Under the pieces are notes generated by a model, which was not told the DNA's origin, did not search any database, and saw only the letters and a program-made list of their open reading frames with translations. The position numbers and the translations under genes are program-made. DNA of 64,000 nucleotides from Uloborus plumipes (Eukaryota > Arthropoda > Arachnida > Araneae > Uloboridae), in contig JAXGGA010003889.1 in NCBI GenBank assembly GCA_038373865.1, positions 1 to 64,000 on the forward strand. Reading direction: 5' to 3'. Shown piece by piece: positions 35,562-47,395 of the stretch (positions are counted from its first letter, which is position 1; the number at the start of each line of letters is the position of its first letter).

Positions 35562-35814
35562 CAGGTGGAGACTGTGTAGGAAGGTTGGAGCAGAACAGAT
35601 CCAGAAGAAATGGCTCGTCTTTATTCTCATCACTGTACTGAGGAAACAAGAAATCATAGCCATTCTCACTATCAGCGTACGGTATAGCATCAGAGAATGG
35701 CTCATCAGCGTCAGTGCTCTTCTTCTTTCTTTAAAATCTTCTTTGAAAGTTTCTTTGTGATTATTCTTTGATTTCGCAGTCATTGTTTTTGTTTTCTTTC
35801 TTTGTCCGATCAAC

Positions 35815-36620
35815 GTAAAGTGTTTTTATTTTATTTTCTCAGCTATTTTATTTTTTTGCCAGTTTATTTTCAACTGGAGTGCCGGTTCGGATTGTACAGT
35901 ACCTCCTGTTTTTTTCTTCTGATTGTCCATTTTCATGGTCCTGCTTTTAGAAAAGGCTGAACGTCTTTAGGGGTCACAAGTCGACATGTTTCGGAGGAGC
36001 GGGTTGCATTAGTGGGGATTGAAGGTTGACTCCTTTCGACGCTAACAATAAGGATTTACACTAGTACTACCCCTAACAAGTAGTAGGAACATTTTAAACA
36101 CCAGCATTACCCGCACTATTAGAATGGACATCAGTTAGGTCTGTGTAGGTATCTATAAATATGCGGTGTCACGCCAACATCAAGGGTGGATAAGTTGGCA
36201 TAGATCGCTGTCCTATGCTAACTAGCCCCAAAATCATTTTCTGGATAACATGGTGGCCCTGCCTCGAATACAAACGACTGGGAATCCAGTAACGGCATCA
36301 ATCCCCAGGCTACTTAGTCACTGTATCCACCATAAAGTTGGAATACTTGAAAATAAATTTTAAGAAACTGAAAACCGAAAAGCAAATTGGAAAAAAAAAT
36401 CTCACCAGAAATAAAAACACAAAAAATACATATTTTTCGAACACACGCTAGCAAGACACTATAACTATTGTGGATGATGCAGAAGGTTGCCGAGTATGTC
36501 TCATCACGACGGCAGCTCTGTGGGCACTGTGTACTAGAAAATAAAAACACAATGCCAACGTACCCCTTATGCCAAATAGCCTCGGTCTCCCCTACTCTTC
36601 CATAATGCATTGAAGTGCTT
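35815..36620. other. Unassigned sequence
   Basis: 35940-36330 is less AT-rich, with short words such as TTTCGGAGGAGCGGGTTGC, but no tRNA-like boxes, terminal repeats or long frame. Minus-strand frame 36314-36610 is not recognised. Confidence 0.4.
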
Positions 36621-36625
36621 TTTTA

Positions 36626-39600
36626 TTGTTTAGTCTGACTGTTGAAAAAGCCCTAAGATGGTTCAGAAGTTTAGCACTTCACGTTGATAAAGAATTCAAG
36701 GATTGCATATGCATTTTTTGTTTGGTAATAGGGGGAGGGTCAGTGGTTGCAGATTTAATTTCAGAATTCCCTGAGCATGCCAATTTTAATCTCTACTGTG
36801 ACAATTTATTTACTTCTCTTGAGCTCCTACTTGATAATTTGTCTCAGAAAGGTATTATGCAAGAATTGAAAAACTGCCCATTAACTAAAGTTACGTTGTT
36901 CAAAAAAAGAAAAGAGAGGAAGTTTTGAATAAATATCGATGACAGGTAAAATAATATTAGAGCGATTCCATACCAAATCACCGAATGGGGGTCGTACGAA
37001 AGACTCGGATTTTTTTTTAATTTGGTACACAGATTGATGGTATAGAGGTATGAAAAAGCCCAAAAGGAAAGTTACCTGATCCACTTATTTTCTGAGATAC
37101 ATGCCCTCAAAGTTTGTCCACCACGTCAAAATACTAAAAAAGTGATGTTATTTAATCATTTTTAATAAAAAAATCGTACTCATGCAAAATAAAAGTGTTA
37201 GATATCTATGGAAACTGGTTACTCCAGGCATTCTGAAAAAAAAAATACTAGAACGTTCATAATGAAAATTGCCAAGGTACAGGGCTCTTTAAAGTTGTCA
37301 CCACAAAAACTTGATTTTGCAGATTTTGCTAAAATTCAGGCATTTATTACAAAAAAAGGCAAACAAAACCAAAGGTTTTCTCACTTTCTGGTAGTGTACA
37401 GGTCCTCCCTGTAAATTGCTACGGAATAAATTTTTTGGGTTTCTCACTCCTTGGAAATATTTTAGCTTAAAAATAAGCCATAAGGCAAAAAATGCGTTTT
37501 TGGCCATCTTGGCAGCCATTTTTCTCATAAAGGGGGAGCAATAGAAACTTTAATTTTTTTTTAAAACAAGCCACTGATATGTTAGCTATTCAGAGGAAAA
37601 GAGTTTACTTTTGGTTATTTCTCCCATTAAGAGATATCCTGCTGACAGTATACGCATGTTTTTCGCGACGACCATATGCTTTTGTTCCCCCTCTCATGGA
37701 CTTAAAATTAATTAAACCAAAAAATAATTATATATTTATTATTAGCTGTATTATCTACTCAATATGTCATGAAATTTAATTTATTAAATCCTTGAACAAT
37801 AAATTAGATAATTGATGAAAACAAGAAAAAGTATTTCTCTGATGCCTGAGCATTATGCATTCATAATTATAAAGCACTAAATACTTTCTTGAGAAATTTA
37901 TTAACATAAATGAGCTCTAAATATTTATATTATAAGCAATACCCAATCTTGTGATTGGGATACTCCTGTTTTTAATTGAAGAATTTCTTGAATATCACAT
38001 GAATGTCAGGAAAATAAATGAGGTCTTTTCGTTTGATGTAGGATACTTTATGACAAATTTCATTTGATGGGCTACTAACTGAGCATGGTGATAAAGAGCT
38101 ATTAATTTCAGCATCGAATTCCATTTTACCTTATTAACAGTTAAATATTTATAAAATAATTAAATAAATAATTTAATATAAAGCCATGCTTGAAGAATTA
38201 AAATTAGTGCAACTAATTTATTCCCATACTGATCTTTACAGAACTGACATGTGTTGAGCACTGATAAGAACTGACAAGAATAAGTTTACTCACTAAAATA
38301 CTAGTTCACAGATACTATAAAGTGTACATTCTATTTTCTACAAAATAATACTGCAACAAAGAACAAGGGTATAAAGGGGTAGGTACTAAAGAATTTCTTG
38401 AAAAATCAATTAAAATAAAGGAGCTTCGAGTATTTATCTCATAGGCAATACCCAATCTTGTGATTGGATGTTCCTGATTGATGGCTATAAACAGGAGGAT
38501 ACCCTTGTTCTTTGTTGCAGTATTATTTTGTGGAACATAGAATGTATGCTTTATAGTATCTGTGAACTTATATTTTAGTGAGTAAACTTTTTCTTGTCAG
38601 TTCTTATCAGTGCTCAACGCATGTCAATTTTGCAAAGATCAGTATGGGAATAAATTAGTTGCACTAATTTTAATTCTTCAAGCATGGCTTTATATTAAAT
38701 TATTTATTTAATTATTTTGTAAATATTTAACTGTTAATAAGGTAAAATGGAATTCGATGCTGAAATTAATAGCTCTTTATCACCATGCTCAGTTAGTAGC
38801 CCATCAAATGAAATTTGTCATAAAATATCCTACATCAAACGAAAAGACCTCATTTATTTTCCTGATATTCATGTGATATTCAAGAAATTTTTCAATTAAA
38901 AACAGGAGTATCCCAATCACAAGATTGGGTATTGCTAATAATATAAATATTTAGAGCTCATTTATGTTAATTAATTTCTCAAGAAAGTATTTAGTGCTTT
39001 ATAATTATGAATGCATAATGCTCAGGCATCAGAGAAATACTTTTTCTTTTTTTCATCAGTTATCTAATTTATTGTTCAATGATTTAATAAATTAAATTTC
39101 ATGACATATTGGGTAGATAATACAGCTAATAATAAATATATCATTATTTTTTGGTTTAATTAATTTTAAGTCCATGAGAGGGGGAACAAAAGCATATGGT
39201 CGTCGCGAAAAACATGCATATACTGTCAGCAGGATATCTCTTAATGGGAGAAATAACCAAAAGTAAACTCTTTTCCTCTGAATAGCTAACATATCAGTGG
39301 CTTGTTTTAAAAAAAATTAAAGTTTCTACTGCTCCCCCTTTATGAGAAAAATGGCTGCCAAGATGGCCAAAAACGCATTTTTTGCCTTACGGCTTATCTT
39401 TAAGCTAAAATATTTCCAAGAAGGAGTGAGAAACCCCAAAAATTTATTGCGTAGCAATTTACAGGGAGGACCTGTGCACTACCAAAAAGTGAGAAAACCT
39501 TTGGTTTTGTTTGCCTTTTTTTGGAATTAAATCCTGAATTTTAGCAAAATCTGCAAAATCAAGATTTTGTGGTGACAACTTCAAAGAGCCCTGTACCTTG

Positions 39601-40400
39601 GTAATTTTCATTATGAACGTTCTAGTATTTTTTTTTTCAAAATGCCTGGAGTAACTAGTTTCCATAGATATCGAACACTTTTATTTTGCATGAGTACGAT
39701 TTTTTATAAAAAATGATTAAATAACATCACTTTTTTAGTATTTTGACGTGGCGGACAAACTTTGAGGGCATGTATCTCAGAAAATAAGTGGAGCAGGTAA
39801 CTTTCCTTTTGGGCTTTTTCATACCTCTATACCATCAATCTGTGTACCAAATTAAAAAAAAATCCGAGTCGGTCGTGCGACCAACTTTTTTTTTATTCGG
39901 TGATTTGGTATGGAATCGCTCATTATGTTTGTTTGGTTGAATCATAACAATGTCATAACTATTGCATCGAATCTTCATGGAGTTTATCCTATAGTAAAGG
40001 CTAAGAGTTTGTATAATAGCGAAAAGAAAGAAACTGAAATTCATGAACCAAATATCAGTAGGTACAATCGTGCTTGGGGGGAAGGGGGCAGATCCCATGC
40101 TTCAAAATATCGGGAATTACCGGTTTTTGATCCTGTCTAAAAAATGGTAGCTTGCCGATCTTCATTTTTATTTTAGAAGCTGCTGCACAGAATGCATTGA
40201 GCTCAAGAGTACCGGGTTGAGTTAGGTATTATGGGGAAAGTTGTTACATTGCTTTAAATATGACAGGTAAGATGTGCCCATTGAAGTAAAAAAGCTTATC
40301 GGGAAAGAGACAAATGCGATGAAGGTTGGTCCAACAAATGTTTTGCTGACTTTCATACTCGACAACACCAATATTTTCCTGTTCTCTGAATCTACTTCCC
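36626..40400 (+). pseudogene. piggyBac-type transposase remnant, split by a palindromic insertion
   Basis: The first part (36626-36959) reads GGGSVVADLISEFP, then FNLYCDNLFTSLELLLDNL, QKGI and NCPLTK. These match the piggyBac catalytic core order G-VV-DL, N-Y-DNFFTS-LL, KGI, N-CPL, where the D of DN(L/F)FTS is catalytic. After the 36960-39921 insertion it continues VWLNHNNVITIASNLHGVYP, VKAKSLYNSEKKE and EPNISRYN (family: W-DN-V-LASNF, P-I--YN--MGGVD), then CFADFH near 40345, like the Cys-rich C-terminus. The frame has stops and shifts, the MGGVD block is garbled, and the N-terminal half is not recognised. The protein would have moved elements at TTAA sites. Confidence 0.75.
36960..39921. mobile_element. 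2.96-kb near-perfect palindromic (foldback) element
   Basis: Left arm 36960-38372 and right arm 38499-39921 are near-identical reverse complements (about 1.41 kb each) separated by 126 bp. The ends are GAGCGATTCCATACCAAATC and its complement, flanked by ATTA (36956-36959 and 39922-39925), a 4-bp target repeat inside a dead piggyBac gene. The spacer carries a diverged third copy of arm sequence (GCAATACCCAATCTTGTGATTGG, also near 37945 and inverted near 38905). Frames in the arms occur as mirror pairs (37579-37779 with 39092-39292; 37208-37414 with 39459-39665) and have no recognised domain. Superfamily unknown. Confidence 0.85.
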
Positions 40401-40641
40401 AGTTATTGTTAATTGCTGCTTTTATTTCTTCTTATAAAGTGTATTTTTAAATATTATGTTGTAGGCAGAAAAAAAATTGGTAAAAAAAGTATGTATCCTT
40501 TAGTGCCTAGCGTCCCTTTTTAAGGACAATTTTTCTTTTTTAAATAAAACAATTATTTTTTACATGATATTTTTTAATTATTTTTCCTGTCCATTAAACA
40601 CTACGTGTAACCAGTATACAAAATATCTTTGGGAGAAAAAA

Positions 40642-40663
40642 ATGTCAGGCATTAATGGGTTAA
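40642..40663 (+). repeat. piggyBac 3' terminal repeat and TTAA
   Basis: TGTCAGGCATTAATGGG followed by TTAA (40660-40663) reads, on the other strand, TTAA-CCCATTAATGCCTGACA, the form of piggyBac termini (CCC-start next to TTAA). It lies about 250 bp after the end of the transposase remnant. The matching 5' end was not found. Confidence 0.65.
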
Positions 40664-42660
40664 GATAATTCATTCTATTAAGATGAAGTCAGATGAAGCG
40701 CGGCATTAATTTAAGCGCCATCTAAAGAAAAACAAATCAAAATCGCCCCCGTCGTTGACGTGTTAAATGCATCGTGAATTTAATCGCTTTGATATAAAAT
40801 TTGAAATTCTTATGACGCTATGAAATTTTGCTCCAATAGCAGAGGAAAATATTCGGTGTAAGTTACAAAAAAATCCGCTATGAAATATGCTGTTTTTTCT
40901 TTTCTTTTTGTTTTCAGCAGAAGGGTTTCAGAATTGTTCTACTTGTAGGCTCAAGTTCACTGGTTGAAAGATGTTTTGTATCGTTCCTCAGTTGCCAAAA
41001 TTATGGCTGGAAAGACCTTTTGGAGTCATAACAGTTAGGGAGAAAGACAAACTGCATTGCTATTTTTTAAAAGCTTGTTGATTTAGCTTTCAAAAAAGCG
41101 CCATATATTTTTTTTTATATTAATCAAACTTGCTTTTTGAGTTTAGTTTGCTTGGTGTTGACAATTTATTCACTTTGATTGGGAGAAAGCGAGTCACATC
41201 ATATTACTCACTGCTTTATGCTGCAAATTTACCTTAAGTAAGGCGATGTCTTTATTGTAGTGGTGGGATTTAAAGATCCTGATCCCATTAATCTCTTGAA
41301 CATTCAGCATACTGAATAACCCAATAAAGGGTCATTTACCAAGTTAAATTTATGTCTCGAGTAATACATAGTATAATCGTCTTAAAATTTAACTTAAGAA
41401 AGTTTTACATTTAGAAAAAAATAATGACTTTAATACATTAAGAAAAATTAATTTGAAATAAATTATTTCAACTAGCTTGAATTAAACCTTGAATAAGCTA
41501 TTAAAATTAAATTGAAAATCTAAATGTATTTATTTTCTTATAAGAATAATTTGGGATTTAACCGCTTCATTTACACATTTTTCTTGAAAAAAAAAGTGCA
41601 AAAAATCAACATTTTTTTATTTTTATTTTCTTAATAAATATAATTAAACGAAACGAAACGAAACAAAATATGTAGGTTTTACGTTACATTTTTAATATTT
41701 TACAGGCATAAAATCATTTAGTTTCACCGGAGTTTTCTTGGAGTAGTACTTACCGGCAACTCATACAAGCCCGAGAAAACTCGGGATAATCAGGCAAGCG
41801 GTTGAAAAAAGTAATATAAAAGATATAAGTGAAATGTTTTTTTATATTTATTATAAAACATATTTTCCAATTGTACGATTTACAAGTTCGCTTGTAAGCT
41901 ATGTTCAGTAATTTAATAATGTAAGTTTGCTTTTAAAAATCATACAGTATTATACTTATTCAAGCATTCCATACATTAGTTAGCTCTGCACGGATTACGA
42001 ATGGAAGAAAAATAAATCACTAAGGCAAAAATATTAAAGTAAAATGACAAAATAAAATGTTAAGTGTCAATTTATTTAATAAATATTAACCTTTTGTCTC
42101 CTATGCAACGATATTAGAACAAAACGTAATATATAATTTTTGAATCTATTTAATTCATTCACGTAATTACAGCGGTCTTTTAGCACGTATCTGGATTCCT
42201 ATAATCCCTGATTAATTGCTCTTTCAGGTGCTTTGTCATATTAGCAGGTAAAATTAATTAGTGAACATTGTCTTTTAAGCATTTTAATTGAGAGCTTCGT
42301 GATACATAGTTGCAATTCGTTCTTTGATTTTTCGAAAATATTTCACTAAACAAATGTTTCCACCAGAATTAATTAAATCAATGATAAATAGAGAAACGAA
42401 AGACAAGAACGAGAAGTTAAAACCACGTGGTTGTTGAACTATTTAATCCAAAAATAGCCATGATCAGAGTTTAATTTCTAATGAAAAAAGTGGAAAACCT
42501 GGGCCCAATCTTCCCTTCTACTTAAACACATATAATGGCCAAAATTATTTTTATAAATTTAACAATTTGCTTAAAGTTTGAAGACTTATTAAAGCTGACC
42601 GTTTGTGAGATACTGTGAAATTGAAATTATTTCCATATCTGCTTAAACTATTCCAAATAT
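40664..42660. other. Unassigned AT-rich DNA
   Basis: A MITE-end-like fragment ATTACTCACTGCTTTA near 41203-41218 resembles the end of the 9162-9326 element. A GAAAC run lies at 41648-41664. No gene. Confidence 0.45.
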
Positions 42661-42665
42661 TACTA

Positions 42666-44233
42666 CAGTGCGTTTCGAAATGATAGGTCCACCAGTAAAA
42701 ACGAAAGTTATGCTGGTAAAAAAAAGGTTGTATTGTGTACAAAGCACTATTTTATAAACTACATTACTTCATTCAATGTAAAATAGCTCATAAATAATTT
42801 ACAAATAATAGGAATAATGAGGGAAACTAAAATTAGATGAAACAGCTGTTTCAAAAAGATAGGTCCACTGAACCACGCATCAAATAAATGTTGAATTAAT
42901 AAGAAATTTTTCTGTTTTTTTTTCTGAATAAGCTCATAAATCCTATTTGGCATGGTTTCTACAAGTTTATGCAAACAATTTGTCCCGATTTTTGACCATT
43001 CGGAGGAAATAACCCTTTTTAAGTCTGCAAGTACTGTTGTACTGCCTTCTGCCTGCATACACTGCTCTTGCGAGCATACCCCACATGTTTTCTACTGGAT
43101 TCAGGTCGGGGCTGCAAGGTGGCTAATCGATAATATGTACAACATTATCCAGAAACCATTCAAAAGTGGACTTTTCAGAGTGCAGAGGAGCATTGTCCGG
43201 TTAGAACATGAAGAATGAGCCCCCAATGGGTTCTGATTGTGAGAGAAAATATTGTTCAAACAGCTTGTTATAGCCAGCAGCATTCAAACGATTGTTTATA
43301 AATGCTATATCAGTTTTTCCTGTCCCTCTGAATCGGGCACACACCATAACGGAACCACCATCAGCTTGCCTCTTCGAGAATATCTGTCTATCGTTGCGCA
43401 GATCGTGCCAGTAATAATGCCAACCATCTGGACTATCCAGATTGAATTCCTTTTTATCACTGAATATCACACGATGCCTATTTTGTTTCCAGGACATCTC
43501 TTCCTGTGCGAATTTCAATCTCTTTTCTTTGTGCTTTTTAGTCAATTTCGGAGCCGCTTTCCTTTTCCCGTAAAGAAAATTGCCGAACTTCTTTACCGCT
43601 CTGTGGACTGTAGATTTTGATATTGCAGGGTTTAGTTGTTTGGCCAAAGTGGATATGCTCATTATTTCTGGATTTTAGGTCCCTTACGATAGTGCTTCGT
43701 TGTAGGGGTGTCACTTTTGATTTGCGGCCAGATGATTTTTTACTGCTATAAGCATTTCCAAATAGCAAAAAAATGTTTGCAACATTTTGGTGATCTGTTT
43801 AAAAGCTTACCTATTTCTCTGTTCGATTTTCCAGACTGTTTTAATGCATCAATTTTTCCCTGCTCAACCAGCGAAAGACTGCGACGACAACCCGTTTTGT
43901 TTGACTACAAAGTGCTGTTCAAATCTGTTTAAATACCTCCACAGCAGCAAGCATAATCCCGTAGTAAGAATAAGCAACGATACTTATGCAGATTTTTGGA
44001 AATAAACGTGGTTGGGGCAAAATTTCTGAAGGTGGACCTATCTTTTTGAAACGGTCTGAAAATGAAAATTTGCATCAAATAAGAAGAAATGATTCATTTT
44101 TTGAGAAATTTCATCAAACATAGTTTTAACAATTACAGATATATAATCACTGTCAAAAAAAGTGATTTTTATTCTCAATTAAGAGTCGAAATTTTGAAAA
44201 ATAAGGGTGGACCTATCATTTCGAGACGCGCTG
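42666..44233 (-). mobile_element. Tc3-like transposon, inactivated
   Basis: Outer ends CAGTGCGTTTCGAAATGATAGG and CCTATCATTTCGAGACGCGCTG are flanked by TA (42664-42665 and 44234-44235). A second, inner inverted pair with the same core (TTTCAAAAAGATAGGTCCAC at about 42848, complement at about 44028-44053) lies about 180 bp inside each end. This gives four GATAGGTCCAC sites in an IR/DR layout like Tc3 or Sleeping Beauty. The transposase between is broken. Confidence 0.9.
42760..43930 (-). pseudogene. Tc3-like transposase, DD34E, frameshifted
   Basis: Minus-strand reading starts with a basic DNA-binding part (SSGRKSKVTPLQRSTIVRDL, from about 43740) and shifts frame. The longest piece (43201-43662) has the second helix-turn-helix (STLAKQLNPAISKSTVHRAV), then VIFSDKKEFNLDSPDGWHYY with the first catalytic Asp, and GGSVMVC (usually GGSVMVW). 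After a break near 43200 the next frame gives DNAPLHSEKSTFEWF (second Asp) and a stop in place of Trp before PPCSPDLNPVENMWG (Glu). The Asp to Glu spacing is 34 residues. The FNLDGPDGW-type motif is a hallmark of Tc3-like proteins. At least two frameshifts and one or more stops leave it non-functional. Confidence 0.85.
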
Positions 44234-44239
44234 TAAATA

Positions 44240-46670
44240 TAGTACTGTAATTTATATTTTTAAACTGTAGTATTACTCTTGAAACGAAAATGTTGAACTA
44301 ATTTTTACCAAAGTACTTTATGGAAAAAACTCAATTGCCCAATTTTATCATTCTATTTTATTTATCATTGTGATTCGGTAAGACAAAGCAGATGTGTACT
44401 TACCGAAAACTATTTGATTTCGCTGCTTATGGTTGTTATTCATTTTTTGTTTTACATTAGATCTTAGAACAGAACTATATTATGTTATTTTTTCATAGTC
44501 TTTATTCAGAAAAGTATTAGTTAAAAACTGGACAGTGCCATGTACTAATATATATAGTAAAATAACTCTGTTTATTCAGTATCCATGAGTAACTTTCGTG
44601 CATTGATAGTGGTATGCGTAGTAACACTTCTATGGTAAGAGTATCTATGTTGGGAACATTCGATCTTAAAATAAATTGCTTTCTGTCGACCGGTTAACTT
44701 AGTTCATCGTCAACAGAGCAGTTTCTTTTAAGTGCTTACATTCGTTAACAAAGGCCATAACATATCTTATAGAACTCACATCGCGCATTTCCTCATGCAT
44801 TCTTAGGCACATCTTTGGATTAAACGTGTGTGTCTGGTACTCTATCTAGTCCGTTTCTAGTCGAAACATAATTATTCCGAATTTGGCAAAGAGCCCTAGT
44901 AGACATTTTTATACTATCCGAAATTGTACTCTTATATACTTTAACAATACAAAACAATATATATATTTTTAGAAATTAATTGGAAAAGACAATATATGCT
45001 ATAAAGGATAAGAACAAATGATGAACTCGATTTCAAAAAATCTTTCTTTCGAAGCTGTTGCACATATTACAGTAAGTGATATAAGAATTTCAAAATAAAT
45101 GTAGAAAGCTGTGTTATTGAATTTTTTTCAATAAATCAAAAAGACATTTTAAAAAATGTTGGAAAATGGAGCTTTTAGCCAAAATGTGATTTACTTACAC
45201 TGCGTTCAACACAATTTAGTGTATGACACTTTCAGCGGTTTTTTAAACAGTATAAATGAGTTCAAACGTCTTTTGTAGTATTTTTGGCATCGAGAATATA
45301 TAGTGTCTTTCAGGACGCCTTAAGAAGAAATCATACGACGTGTGCAACAAAATGTATCATAAATTACACGTTGTCGTGTAGCAAAAGGCTTACAATTCAA
45401 ACATTTGTAACGAAACAACATTTGGTGTATTTCTTTTCATGTTATTATAACATGTGCAATAGTATCGAAAAGGTTATTGTTTACATCTAGTCTACCATTT
45501 GTGCCTACAATGTATATCTAAATGCAATCAGATGCTATAGCTAAATTTACTATATTTTTGCACTATAATTACTGAAAACGGCGAGAAAAAGTCCATTTAA
45601 ACATAGTGTTATATCTGAGAAGGAAGAGAAAAATATATAATCCAAGAGGAAACATTTAATTAAGGCTAAATGAATTCTTGCCCAACATTTCAACTAATTC
45701 TGCACCTCTATTTGGAGTCTTTTGGGCAGAACTGAATCACACACACGCAATTTTTTTTTACTTACATAATTGCCAAATAAACCTTTGATATAATCATTCT
45801 AGGGCTGAGGCTCTCAAATTCAAAAGCATTACAGATCCATGCCTGAAAATATATTAACTTTGTGGACCCCTCCCCTTCAAAAAATACATTTAAATCTTGT
45901 TTTCTTATATGTATTTACGGATTGTTCAGCATATTCAAATTAATCATCTTCACATTTACTTTTTAGAATTATTGTGTAGTTTTTTAAATAAAATCCTAAT
46001 CATCAACCTTAAAATATATTCCAGTAGTCATGACTTTCACTTATCCTTCAAAACTTCTTTACGAATGTGCCCTATCTATAAAAGAATGCATCGATAGAAA
46101 GAGCAAGATGTTTTATCAAGCTCAGAATAAATTCTTGTAAAAGCTTTTTTTCCAAACAATTTCACAGTTATGTTCAACATAGGAGCCAAGCGTCTTTGCA
46201 ATAAATCCCCCGTTTCTTTCCAAAGCTTCATTTTGAATAAATCTGCTCGAAATCTACAAGACATTTCCCCGATTGAAGAACCATTCAATGTTTCTTTGTG
46301 AACTGGAATTACGTCTGGCACTATGGCTATAAAATTTATGTATGCTATCTCAAAGTTTAATACGTAGGCATGGTTATGTATCGAAATTGAAATCAATAAA
46401 ATGAGTTACTGATTGTGTACTAGTTTTATGTCTTCAGCTCTCTTTTTAGAGATCTGTACTAGTTAACGATATTTTTAGTGTATTTAAAGGAAGATCTAAT
46501 TCAGATCTGAGTTTTACGAAAGTATAATACACGTTATTACTTTTCGAATGAGCATAAACGTTAGTGTAAACATTTTAGATAAGGCATAATTTGTTTTATG
46601 TCTTAGATGAGGAGTACTTTAACTTCTCCATACTCTGAGATTCATTTGAAAAATGCAGTAAAAGAAATAA
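44240..46670. other. Unassigned AT-rich DNA
   Basis: Small frames at 45284-45490 (+) and 46076-46396 (-, 106 codons) have no recognised domain. No terminal repeats found. Confidence 0.4.
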
Positions 46671-47395
46671 AAACGTAACCACGGTACAGGGGCGCCGACT
46701 TATAAAAAATATTGGGGGGCCCATAACCCCGGGAAATTTTCTAAATTTTAGATGAAAAAAAGTGAGTTTTAAATTTATTTTTTAAAGAATTTTAGAGTTA
46801 TATGATTAACATTAGAACCCCAAAAACTCGACTCTCGATACTCGACAAGTCTGATGCATTTTTTAGGTTTTAAAGACGAACCAAAACATAAACACGCATG
46901 GTATTTTCGTGAAAAAAGCTAATTTATAGTAATAGTTGTGGTTACAGACAATTTGAGAGCAGTGAATGTATAGCTCTGAAAAGACTGAAATTATATTTAA
47001 ATAAATCTTAAACTATCATTAAAAAAATAAAACATAATATATAGCTGTCGCACAATATTAGCACTTAAATTAATAAGTGAAATAGTTAATTTAAGCTTGC
47101 TTTGAACAAGGCTCAGAATTTATAAAATAAAAATAATATATCAAAGTTAATGCTTTAATGCAGTCAATACAGTAAGCTTAATACTTTTAGTCAAAATTTC
47201 ATTATGTCTTTCACCCTAAAAGTATTCAAGTATTTGAAAGTAATTAATACAGTACTATAGTAACTAATATGTAAAGTATTAAACCACTACTAATGTTTCG
47301 AAACTGAAAATATATTATTCTGTATGCATTTAATTCTCTATTTTATAAAGATTTTTAATATTGCTTTCAATACCATTATTAGGGCTAGAGTGTCT

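Larger units (their letters stand above)
30358..35813 (-). pseudogene. Decayed transposon-type gene, 3' part, split by the 5-kb element
   Basis: Outside the 5-kb insertion, minus-strand reading gives an acidic stretch (DADEPFSDAIPYADSENGYD, about 35650-35720) leading to LLDLFCSNLPTQSPP. Across the insertion (one CAGG removed) it continues ADETALNAAVGGD and then VKYEARKHPGQILKVDYEDF, VSTMVKTTKY and LEPPD (30360-30480). I recall a terminal module of the form VxYxGxxFPGxVxxVxxxxxxVSxMxKxxxxWxWPxxPD at the end of several arthropod transposon-derived proteins, often pogo/Tigger-like. The decayed stops (W to stop type) and a frameshift near 35720 make it dead. The catalytic domain was not found upstream, so the parent family is uncertain. 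Confidence 0.4.

Noticed and set aside
37208..39665. Mirror-image frames in the two palindrome arms (66 and 68 codons)
   Set aside because: They are the same sequence read twice because of the inverted arms, have no recognised domain and no start context.
46076..46396. 106-codon minus-strand frame as a host gene
   Set aside because: No recognised domain, no splice or promoter support; just upstream of an old hAT in AT-rich DNA.
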